A stretch of DNA of 20,018 bases from NCBI GenBank assembly GCA_036272325.1, contig DATAYY010000052.1:1-20018 (forward strand), read 5' to 3'. This document shows positions 14,367-20,018 of this stretch, piece after piece. The position numbers were made by a program, and so were the translations under genes. Each line of letters begins with the position of its first letter. The stretch's first letter is position 1. The notes beneath the pieces are model-generated. The model ran no database searches, had not been told where the DNA came from, and worked only from the letters and a program-made list of their open reading frames with translations. The stretch comes from Schlegelella_A sp036272325 (GTDB taxonomy: Bacteria > Pseudomonadota > Gammaproteobacteria > Burkholderiales > Burkholderiaceae_C).

Positions 14367-15665
14367 ATGAGAAAGAAGCTTCCGAGTTTCGCCTGGATCC
14401 TCATGGGGATGGTGCTCGGCGTGATCCTGGGCTACATGATCTTCGTCAGCTTCCCTGACAAGAAGACGGCCACCGAGATCGCGGGTTATGTCTCGATCAT
14501 GTCGGACATCTTCCTGCGCCTCATCAAGATGCTGATCGGGCCACTGGTCTTCTCGACGCTGGTCGTCGGCATCGCGCACATGGGCGATGCCGCGTCGGTC
14601 GGGCGCGTTTTCGCGCGGGCGCTCGGCTGGTTCGTCACCGCATCGCTCATCTCGCTCGTGATCGGCCTGATCCTCGCCAACGTGCTGCAGCCGGGCGTCA
14701 ACCTCGGCCTGCCGCTGCCCGACATCGGCAGCTCGGCGAATCTCGCGACCTCGAAATTCACCGTCAAGGATTTCGTGAGCCACCTCGTGCCGCGCTCGTT
14801 CGCCGAGGCGATGGCGAACAACGAGATCCTGCAGATCGTGGTCTTCTCGATGTTCTTCGGCGTCGCCCTGTCGGCGCTCGGCGAGAAGGCGAAGACGCTC
14901 ATCGCGGCGATCGACGAGCTCTCGCACGCCATGCTCAAGATCACCGGCTACGTGATGAAGCTCGCGCCGCTGGCGGTGCTGGCGGCGATGGCGGCCACGG
15001 TGGCGACGAACGGCCTCGAGATCCTCCTCAAGTTCGCCGTCTTCATGGGCGACTTCTACATCGGCCTTTTCCTGCTCTGGGGCCTCCTCACGCTGGCCGG
15101 CTTCATCTTCCTCGGGCCCCGCGTCTTCAAGCTGCTCGCTCTCATCAAGGAGGCGTTTCTGCTTTCCTTCGCCACGGCGAGCTCGGAGGCGGCGTATCCG
15201 AAGATCCTCGACGCCCTCGACCGCTTCGGCCTGAAGCGCAAGATCTCGGCGTTCGTGATGCCGATGGGCTACTCGTTCAACCTCGACGGCTCGATGATGT
15301 ACTGCACCTTCGCGGTGATGTTCATCGCGCAGGCCTACGGCATCCACCTGACCCTCGGCACGCAGGTGACGATGATGCTCATCCTCATGCTCACGTCCAA
15401 GGGCATGGCCGGCGTCCCGCGCGCCTCGCTGGTCGTGATCGCCGCGACGCTCAATCAGTTCAACATTCCGGAGGCGGGCCTCCTCCTCATCCTCGGCGTC
15501 GACACCTTCCTCGATATGGGGCGCTCGGCGACGAACGCGATCGGCAACTCGGTTGCCAGCGCGGTCGTCGCGAAGTGGGAAGGCGAGCTGCTGTCCGAGG
15601 AACAGGCCGAGGCGAACGCGCGCACCCTCGACACCGCCGTCGCGCCGCAGCCCAGCCACGCCTGA
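14367..15665 (+). CDS. Dicarboxylate/amino acid:cation symporter (DctA/GltP family)
   Basis: This is a 432-residue inner-membrane carrier of the glutamate/C4-dicarboxylate symporter family. Family landmarks are in order: the serine-rich hairpin T-A-S-S-E-A-A-Y-P (270-278), the N-L-D-G-S unwound helix (305-309, N-M-D-G-T in GltPh), the second hairpin T-S-K-G-M-A-G-V-P (343-351), and helix 8 D-M-G-R-S-A-T-N (383-390). Arg386 is the usual binding residue for a substrate carboxylate, so acidic amino acids or C4-dicarboxylates are likely. Asn394 stands where archaeal GltPh has a sodium-site Asp; I recall Asn there in DctA too, so proton coupling is possible. The ATG has a GGAAAGAGA stretch upstream. 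The solute-binding protein gene starts 8 bases after the stop, implying one transcript. Confidence 0.9.
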   Translation: MRKKLPSFAWILMGMVLGVILGYMIFVSFPDKKTATEIAGYVSIMSDIFLRLIKMLIGPLVFSTLVVGIAHMGDAASVGRVFARALGWFVTASLISLVIGLILANVLQPGVNLGLPLPDIGSSANLATSKFTVKDFVSHLVPRSFAEAMANNEILQIVVFSMFFGVALSALGEKAKTLIAAIDELSHAMLKITGYVMKLAPLAVLAAMAATVATNGLEILLKFAVFMGDFYIGLFLLWGLLTLAGFIFLGPRVFKLLALIKEAFLLSFATASSEAAYPKILDALDRFGLKRKISAFVMPMGYSFNLDGSMMYCTFAVMFIAQAYGIHLTLGTQVTMMLILMLTSKGMAGVPRASLVVIAATLNQFNIPEAGLLLILGVDTFLDMGRSATNAIGNSVASAVVAKWEGELLSEEQAEANARTLDTAVAPQPSHA

Positions 15666-15673
15666 CGACGGCC

Positions 15674-16588
15674 ATGGCGGCTCGCGCGTTCAGGGCCTGG
15701 CTGGCGACGGCGCTCGCTGGGGCGCTGGCGGCAGCGACGGTGTCGGCCGGCGCGCAGGCGGCGCCCGAGGCGCTGACGGGCACGCTGCTGAAGGTTCGCG
15801 ACAGCGGCGTCATCATCATCGGCCACCGCGACTCGTCGATCCCGTTTTCGTACCTCTCGGCGCGCGGCGAGCCGATCGGCTATTCGATCGACCTTTGCAA
15901 GGAACTCGTGGATGCCATCGGCGAGGCCGTCAATCGCACGCTAACGATCAAGTGGGTGTCGGTGACGCCGGAATCTCGCATCGAGGCCGTGCGCTCCGGG
16001 CAGGTCGATCTGGAGTGCGGCTCGACGACGAACAATCTCGAGCGGCAGAAGCTCGTCGGCTTCTCGCCCACGATGTTCGTCTCGGGGACGAAGCTGCTCG
16101 TCAGGAAGGGCTCGCCGATCCGCTCGTTTCGCGATCTCGGCGGCAAGAAGGTTGTGGTCACAGCGGGCACGACGAACGAGAAGGCGCTGCGCGACCTGGC
16201 CGGGAAGTTCAAGATCGACATGCAGCTCGTCGTCGCCGTGGACCACGCGGCGTCGTTCGCCATGCTTGCGGCGGGCCAGGTCGATGCCTTCGCCACCGAC
16301 GACGTGCTGCTGTACGGCCTGCTCGCGCAAAACAAGGCGCAGTCCGACTACCTCGTGACGGGCGAGTTCCTGTCATACGACCCGTACGGCGTCATGTTCC
16401 GCAAGGGCGATGCGCCACTCGCCCGGCTCGTCAACGACACGTTTCACAACCTCGCCGAGGACGGCGAGATCGAGCGCCGCTACAAGCGCTGGTTCCTGCG
16501 CAAGCTGCCGTCGGGCGTGAGCCTCGACCTGCCGATGAGTCCGCAGCTCGAGACGCTGATCCAGACGATGGTGACGCGCAGCGAATAG
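15674..16588 (+). CDS. Periplasmic amino acid ABC transporter substrate-binding protein
   Basis: This is a 304-residue family 3 solute-binding protein. A signal peptide of about 30 residues (charged start, Ala/Leu core, A-Q-A cleavage) leads to a mature domain beginning A-P-E-A-L-T-G-T-L-L-K-V-R-D-S-G. It has the family motif V-D-L-E-C-G-S-T-T-N-N, shared with the GltI paralog downstream, and the usual two-lobe pattern with late phrases A-T-D-D-V-L-L and Y-K-R-W-F. Glutamate/aspartate or a related acidic solute is likely. The ATG at 15674 follows the symporter stop by 8 bases and has no clear Shine-Dalgarno, so translation may be coupled. It has no permease of its own immediately beside it; it may feed the GltJKL complex. 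Sensing or an unlinked permease are alternatives. Confidence 0.87.
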   Translation: MAARAFRAWLATALAGALAAATVSAGAQAAPEALTGTLLKVRDSGVIIIGHRDSSIPFSYLSARGEPIGYSIDLCKELVDAIGEAVNRTLTIKWVSVTPESRIEAVRSGQVDLECGSTTNNLERQKLVGFSPTMFVSGTKLLVRKGSPIRSFRDLGGKKVVVTAGTTNEKALRDLAGKFKIDMQLVVAVDHAASFAMLAAGQVDAFATDDVLLYGLLAQNKAQSDYLVTGEFLSYDPYGVMFRKGDAPLARLVNDTFHNLAEDGEIERRYKRWFLRKLPSGVSLDLPMSPQLETLIQTMVTRSE

Positions 16589-16651
16589 CTTCGGCATCGC
16601 ACCGGCACCCCGGGGATACCCTCGGACCGGCGAGGCGCGTCGTCCGATCTC

Positions 16652-16657
16652 TAGAAT
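16652..16657 (+). promoter_or_regulatory. Possible -10 element before gltI
   Basis: TAGAAT matches the -10 consensus at five of six positions and lies 35 bases before the gltI ATG. The region 17 bases upstream has no good -35 hexamer. It would give gltI its own transcript; support is weak. Confidence 0.3.
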
Positions 16658-16692
16658 CGCGTTCTCTTGCCCTCTAGCCTTTGGGAGCTCCT

Positions 16693-17601
16693 ATGCAGAA
16701 TTCGTTCGGGGCCGGCGTCGCGGTGATTGCGTCGGCGTTCGTCCTCGTCGGCGCGGCGCACGCCGAAGACACGCTGAAGAAAATCAAGGACACCGGCACC
16801 ATCACGGAAGGTGTCCGCGAATCGTCGGGCGCGCTCGCCTTCACGCTCGGCGACGGCAAGTACACGGGCTTTCACTACGACGTTTGCGCGCACATCATCG
16901 CCGACATCCAGAAGCAGCTCGGGATGGCGAAGATCGACGTCAAGTACCAGCCGGTGACCTCGCAGAACCGGATCCCGCTGGTGCAGAACGGCACGGTCGA
17001 CCTCGAGTGCGGCTCGACGACCAACAACACCGCGCGCCAGAAAGACGTCGCCTTCGCGCCGACGCTCTACGTTGAGGAAGTGCGGATCGCGGTCAAGAAG
17101 AGCTCCGGCATCAAGAGCATCGCCGACCTGAACGGCAAGACCGTCGCGACGACGACCGGAACCACTTCGGTGCAGCTGCTGCGCAAGAATAAGCGCGCCC
17201 AGGGCATGGACTTCAAGGATCTCAACGGCAAGGACCACTCCGACAGCTTCCTGCTGCTCGAGTCGGGCCGCGCCGACGCGTTCGTGATGGACGGCCAGAT
17301 CCTGGCCGGCCTGATCTCGAAGGCGAAGAACCCGGCCGACTTCGCCATCGTCGGCGAGCCGCTCAGCGTCGAGCCGATCGCGATCATGTACCGCAAGGAC
17401 GACCCGGCGTTCAAGAAGGCGGTCGACGACAGCGTCCGCGCGATGGCCAAGAGCGGCGAGGTCGCTAAGCTGTATGACAAGTGGTTCATGCAGCCGATCC
17501 CGCCCGGCAACACGAAGGTCAACCTGCCACCGAGCGACGCCACCAAGGCGGCGTGGGCGAATCCGAGCGACAAGCCGCTCGAGGAGTACACCCAGCCGTG
17601 A
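16693..17601 (+). CDS. gltI: Glutamate/aspartate ABC transporter substrate-binding protein GltI
   Basis: This is a 302-residue periplasmic binding protein with a 24-residue signal peptide ending A-H-A before E-D-T-L-K-K-I. Family 3 binding-protein features are intact: the opening K-D-T-G-T-I-T-E-G-V-R-E-S-S, the Y-D-V-C segment, V-D-L-E-C-G-S-T-T-N-N, T-G-T-T-S-V-Q, the A-F-V-M-D-G hinge region, and the final Y-D-K-W-F. These match GltI of the glutamate/aspartate importer, and gltJ, gltK and gltL follow in the standard order. The ATG at 16693 has GGGAG six bases ahead. Two hairpins follow the stop, so this gene is likely transcribed in excess of the membrane components. Related binding proteins for glutamine or other polar amino acids cannot be excluded. 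Confidence 0.9.
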   Translation: MQNSFGAGVAVIASAFVLVGAAHAEDTLKKIKDTGTITEGVRESSGALAFTLGDGKYTGFHYDVCAHIIADIQKQLGMAKIDVKYQPVTSQNRIPLVQNGTVDLECGSTTNNTARQKDVAFAPTLYVEEVRIAVKKSSGIKSIADLNGKTVATTTGTTSVQLLRKNKRAQGMDFKDLNGKDHSDSFLLLESGRADAFVMDGQILAGLISKAKNPADFAIVGEPLSVEPIAIMYRKDDPAFKKAVDDSVRAMAKSGEVAKLYDKWFMQPIPPGNTKVNLPPSDATKAAWANPSDKPLEEYTQP

Positions 17602-17641
17602 AGCCGGCTCCGGCACGGCCTCGGAGCGACCGACTGAGGTA

Positions 17642-17668
17642 AGCCCTAGCGCCGGTGGCGCGGGCTTT
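17642..17668 (+). terminator. First hairpin after gltI
   Basis: AAGCCC (17642-17647) pairs with GGGCTT (17663-17668), and GCGCC (17650-17654) with GGCGC (17658-17662), leaving a 2-base bulge and a 3-base loop. The 3' side of the stem runs into TTTG. It may stabilise the 3' end of the gltI mRNA or act with the terminator just downstream. Confidence 0.4.
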
Positions 17669-17685
17669 GCATACAGTGCGTCCAG

Positions 17686-17719
17686 CGCGGCGCGGAGCCC
17701 TCCGCGCCGCGCTTTTTTC
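17686..17719 (+). terminator. Intrinsic terminator between gltI and gltJ
   Basis: A perfect 12-bp GC-rich stem (17686-17697 with 17702-17713, loop GCCC) is followed directly by six Ts (17714-17719). This is the textbook Rho-independent form. It lies 85 bases after the gltI stop and 60 bases before the gltJ start, inside what would otherwise be a single operon. Confidence 0.85.
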
Positions 17720-17763
17720 ATTTCGGGCGGGGCCAGGGCGGCATCGACGCCGCGTCGTGGTGC

Positions 17764-17770
17764 AGGAGGA
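17764..17770 (+). promoter_or_regulatory. Shine-Dalgarno deciding the gltJ start
   Basis: AGGAGGA is a near-perfect ribosome binding site. It is 8 bases from the TTG at 17779 but only 2 from an in-frame TTG at 17773, so 17779 is the likely start. Confidence 0.7.
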
Positions 17771-17778
17771 GATTGCGC

Positions 17779-18483
17779 TTGGGCAAACTGGATTGGCAGG
17801 TCTTCCTTCAGGACACCGGCGGCGGCGAGACCTACCTGCACTGGATGATGTCGGCATGGGGCTGGACGATGTCGGTCGCCACCCTGTCGCTGATCGTCGC
17901 CCTCGTCGTCGGCTCGCTGATGGGCATCCTGCGCACGACGCCGAGCAAGCCGCTGGTCTGGATCGGCAACGCCTGGACCGAGCTGTTCAGGAACATCCCG
18001 CTCCTGGTCCAGATCTTCCTCTGGTACCACGTCATCCCGTCGATCTTTCTTTCGCTCCGCAACGTGCCGAGCTTCGTCCTGGTCGTCTTCGCGCTCGGCT
18101 TCTTCACCTCGGCGCGGATCGCCGAGCAGGTCCGCGCCGGCATCCAGTCGCTGCCGCAGGGCCAGCGCTACGCCGGCCTCGCCACCGGCCTCACGCTGGT
18201 GCAGACGTACCGCTACGTCCTCCTGCCGATGGCGTTTCGCATCATCATCCCGCCGCTGACGAGCGAGTCGATGAACATCATCAAGAACACGTCGGTGGCG
18301 TTCGCGGTGTCGATCGCCGAGCTGACGATGTTCGCGATGCAGGCGCAGGAGGAGACGTCGCGCGGAATCGAGATCTATCTCGCCGTGACAGGGCTGTACT
18401 TCGTCTCGGCGTTCGCCGTCAACCGCCTCGCCGCGCTGATCGAGCGGCGGGTGCAGGTGCCGGGCCTGCTCGGCGCGAAGTGA
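17779..18483 (+). CDS. gltJ: Glutamate/aspartate ABC transporter permease GltJ
   Basis: This is a 234-residue inner-membrane permease of the polar amino acid (HisM) type. The N-terminus L-G-K-L-D-W-Q-V-F-L-Q resembles GltJ, and several hydrophobic helices follow. The cytoplasmic coupling loop for the ATPase is recognisable as E-Q-V-R-A-G-I-Q-S-L-P-Q-G-Q, running into A-G-L-A-T-G-L. It should pair with GltK as a heterodimer on GltL. The start is a rare TTG, chosen from the strong AGGAGGA eight bases upstream; no ATG is available near the conserved N-terminus. An intrinsic terminator separates it from gltI, so expression depends on read-through or on a promoter between 17720 and 17763, where none is obvious. 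Confidence 0.9.
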   Translation: MGKLDWQVFLQDTGGGETYLHWMMSAWGWTMSVATLSLIVALVVGSLMGILRTTPSKPLVWIGNAWTELFRNIPLLVQIFLWYHVIPSIFLSLRNVPSFVLVVFALGFFTSARIAEQVRAGIQSLPQGQRYAGLATGLTLVQTYRYVLLPMAFRIIIPPLTSESMNIIKNTSVAFAVSIAELTMFAMQAQEETSRGIEIYLAVTGLYFVSAFAVNRLAALIERRVQVPGLLGAK

Positions 18484-18493
18484 GGGCGGTGTC

Positions 18494-19159
18494 GTGAATC
18501 TCGACTTCGGCTTTCTCACCTGGTCGGTCGTCCAGAGCTTCGTCCTCAAGGGTCTGATCTTCTCGGTCGAGCTCACCATCGTCGCGATGCTCGGCGGCAT
18601 CGCGCTCGGCACCGTCATCGCGTTGATGCGGCTTTCGGGCAAGCCGTGGCTCGCGCTGCCGGCGGCGGCGTACGTCAACGTGCTGCGCTCGATCCCGCTG
18701 GTGATGGTGATCCTCTGGTTTTTCCTGCTGATCCCCCTTCTGCTCGGCCGACCGCTCGGCGCCGAGACGTCCGCGATCGTCACGTTCACCGTGTTCGAGG
18801 CGGCGTACTACTCGGAGATCATGCGCGCCGGCATCCAGTCGGTGCCGAGAGGCCAGGTCGCGGCCGGCTACGCCGTCGGCATGACCTACGCGCAGTGCAT
18901 GAAGCTGATCGTGCTGCCGCAAGCCTTCCGCAACATGCTGCCGGTGCTGCTGACGCAGACGATCATCCTGTTCCAGGACACCTCGCTCGTCTACGCGATC
19001 GGCGCCTACGATCTGCTGAAGGGCTTCGAGGTCGCCGGCAAGAACTTCAACCGCCCGGTCGAGACCTATCTGGTCGCAGCGATCGTCTACTTCATCATCT
19101 GCTTCAGCCTGTCGATGTCCGTCCGGAAGTTGCAGAGGAAGATCGCCATCATCCGTTGA
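18494..19159 (+). CDS. gltK: Glutamate/aspartate ABC transporter permease GltK
   Basis: This 221-residue inner-membrane permease is the partner of GltJ. It opens with N-L-D-F-G-F-L and has about five hydrophobic segments. The ATPase-coupling loop reads I-M-R-A-G-I-Q-S-V-P-R-G-Q, followed by A-A-G-Y-A-V-G-M, and then V-L-P-Q-A-F-R-N-M-L-P, all typical of GltK. The length is normal. The start is GTG at 18494, 10 bases after the gltJ stop, with GAGGGCGG just ahead; translation is probably coupled to gltJ. The short gaps to gltJ and gltL show that the three membrane-complex genes form one unit. Confidence 0.9.
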   Translation: MNLDFGFLTWSVVQSFVLKGLIFSVELTIVAMLGGIALGTVIALMRLSGKPWLALPAAAYVNVLRSIPLVMVILWFFLLIPLLLGRPLGAETSAIVTFTVFEAAYYSEIMRAGIQSVPRGQVAAGYAVGMTYAQCMKLIVLPQAFRNMLPVLLTQTIILFQDTSLVYAIGAYDLLKGFEVAGKNFNRPVETYLVAAIVYFIICFSLSMSVRKLQRKIAIIR

Positions 19160-19185
19160 GAGGCGCAAACGCCGCGAGAGCCTTC

Positions 19186-19920
19186 ATGATCGACATCAAA
19201 GACGTTTCCAAGTGGTACGGCACCTTCCAGGTCCTGACCGACTGCACGACGAAGATCAACAAGGGCGAGGTCGTGGTCGTCTGCGGCCCGTCCGGGTCCG
19301 GGAAGTCGACCCTGATCAAGACGGTCAACGCGCTCGAGCCGTTCCAGAAGGGCGACATCGTCGTCGATGGCACGTCGATCTCCGATCCGAAGACCAACCT
19401 GCCGAAGCTGCGCTCGCGCGTCGGCATGGTGTTCCAGCACTTCGAGCTGTTTCCGCACCTGACGGTGACTGAAAACCTGACATTGGCACAGATCAAGGTG
19501 CTCGGCCGCTCGCAGGGCGACGCTCTCGCGCGCGGCATGAAGATGCTCGACCGCGTCGGCCTCAGCGGGCACAAGGACAAGTTCCCCGGCCAGCTATCGG
19601 GCGGCCAGCAGCAGCGCGTCGCGATCGCACGCGCGCTCAGCATGGATCCGATCGTAATGCTGTTCGACGAGCCGACCTCGGCGCTCGACCCCGAGATGGT
19701 CGGCGAAGTGCTCGACGTGATGGTGGCGCTGGCCCACGAGGGCATGACGATGATGGTCGTGACGCACGAGATGGGCTTCGCGCGAAAGGTCAGCCACCGC
19801 GTCATCTTCATGGATGCCGGCAAGATCGTCGAGGACTGCACGCGCGACGAGTTCTTCGGCCACCCCGACGCGCGCTCGCCGCGCGCCAAGGACTTCCTCT
19901 CGAAGATCCTCCAGCACTGA
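19186..19920 (+). CDS. gltL: Glutamate/aspartate ABC transporter ATP-binding protein GltL
   Basis: This 244-residue cytosolic ATPase drives the GltJK permease. Walker A is G-P-S-G-S-G-K-S-T (34-42), the Q-loop region is M-V-F-Q-H-F-E-L-F-P-H-L, the signature is L-S-G-G-Q-Q-Q-R, Walker B is V-M-L-F-D-E-P-T-S-A-L-D, and the H-loop is V-V-T-H-E-M-G-F-A. The F-Q-H-F-E-L-F phrase is typical of GltL/GlnQ-type ATPases. The length is standard and the protein lacks extra domains. The ATG at 19186 lies 26 bases after gltK with GCGAGAG ahead. A strong hairpin follows three bases after the stop, ending the operon. Confidence 0.92.
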   Translation: MIDIKDVSKWYGTFQVLTDCTTKINKGEVVVVCGPSGSGKSTLIKTVNALEPFQKGDIVVDGTSISDPKTNLPKLRSRVGMVFQHFELFPHLTVTENLTLAQIKVLGRSQGDALARGMKMLDRVGLSGHKDKFPGQLSGGQQQRVAIARALSMDPIVMLFDEPTSALDPEMVGEVLDVMVALAHEGMTMMVVTHEMGFARKVSHRVIFMDAGKIVEDCTRDEFFGHPDARSPRAKDFLSKILQH

Positions 19921-19922
19921 AC

Positions 19923-19954
19923 GACACGGGCCGCTTCGCGGCCCGTGTCCTTTC
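19923..19954 (+). terminator. Terminator hairpin after gltL, shared with a convergent gene
   Basis: GACACGGGCCG (19923-19933) pairs perfectly with CGGCCCGTGTC (19939-19949) around a CTTCG loop, followed by CTTTC. The T-run is short but the stem is strong. A minus-strand stop codon lies at 19953-19955, so the hairpin can serve both converging genes. Confidence 0.7.
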
Positions 19955-20018
19955 AGAGCACCCGTTCCATGTAGCGCACCTGCGCGCGGAACGCCTCCGG
20001 CATCTCGATCGGATACGC
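19953..20018 (-). CDS. C-terminal end of an unidentified minus-strand gene
   Basis: The last 21 codons and a TGA read on the minus strand from the window edge: A-Y-P-I-E-M-P-E-A-F-R-A-Q-V-R-Y-M-E-R-V-L. The sequence is plausible as a coding C-terminus (no internal stop, natural amphipathic helix), and the hairpin directly after its stop supports a gene end. It is too short to assign a family. Confidence 0.5.
   Translation of the reverse strand, partial: AYPIEMPEAFRAQVRYMERVL

Noticed and set aside
17773..17778. A TTG start two codons upstream for gltJ
   Set aside because: It is only 2 bases from the AGGAGGA site, too close for efficient initiation.

Overview
The window is about 20 kb of dense, very GC-rich chromosomal DNA with strong third-position G/C bias. 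The gene set points to a betaproteobacterium, probably Burkholderiales. It has a PilY1-type pilus protein, a Burkholderiales-style MEVLQLD... HNH protein, a DUF2147 gene inside a beta-oxidation cluster, and a GltIJKL transporter. This placement is inferred from protein resemblance; there is no rRNA or other marker. About 20 protein genes cover nearly everything, and no gap between genes exceeds about 180 bases. I see no tRNA, rRNA, CRISPR array, insertion sequence, prophage or integrase.

Layout. (1) 1-3619 is a mixed housekeeping stretch: the 3' end of pilY1, an N-formylglutamate amidohydrolase-family gene, and then three minus-strand genes (glycine-zipper lipoprotein, HNH protein, ketopantoate-reductase-like oxidoreductase). 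(2) 3742-11926 is a plus-strand fatty-acid beta-oxidation operon. It holds a TetR regulator, an acyl-CoA dehydrogenase, a secreted DUF2147 protein, a 3-hydroxyacyl-CoA dehydrogenase/enoyl-CoA hydratase fusion, a thiolase, an enoyl-CoA isomerase-like protein and an SGNH hydrolase. The divergent region before tetR carries two adjacent inverted repeats that look like operators. (3) 11943-14278 has a minus-strand YciA-type acyl-CoA thioesterase diverging from an Atm1-type ABC exporter. (4) 14367-19920 is a dicarboxylate/glutamate uptake region: a DctA/GltP-family symporter, a solute-binding protein, then gltI, gltJ, gltK and gltL. Two hairpins, one a textbook intrinsic terminator, lie between gltI and gltJ. 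(5) After gltL a strong hairpin separates it from the 3' end of a convergent minus-strand gene that runs off the window.

How the genes fit together. The beta-oxidation operon has one enzyme for every step after acyl-CoA activation: dehydrogenation, hydration plus hydroxyacyl oxidation, and thiolysis. It also has an auxiliary isomerase suited to unsaturated chains, and its own TetR regulator, probably autoregulated through the dyads upstream. No acyl-CoA ligase is present in the window. The thioesterase and SGNH hydrolase nearby could free acyl chains or CoA. The uptake region would import C4-dicarboxylates or acidic amino acids by two mechanisms, ion-coupled and ATP-driven, with two paralogous binding proteins and one visible permease/ATPase set.

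I do not see convincing evidence of a new biological system. The points most worth a second look are the paired dyads before tetR, the terminator inside the glt operon, the extra binding protein, the isomerase-type active site, and the secreted DUF2147 and SGNH proteins embedded in a cytosolic pathway operon.
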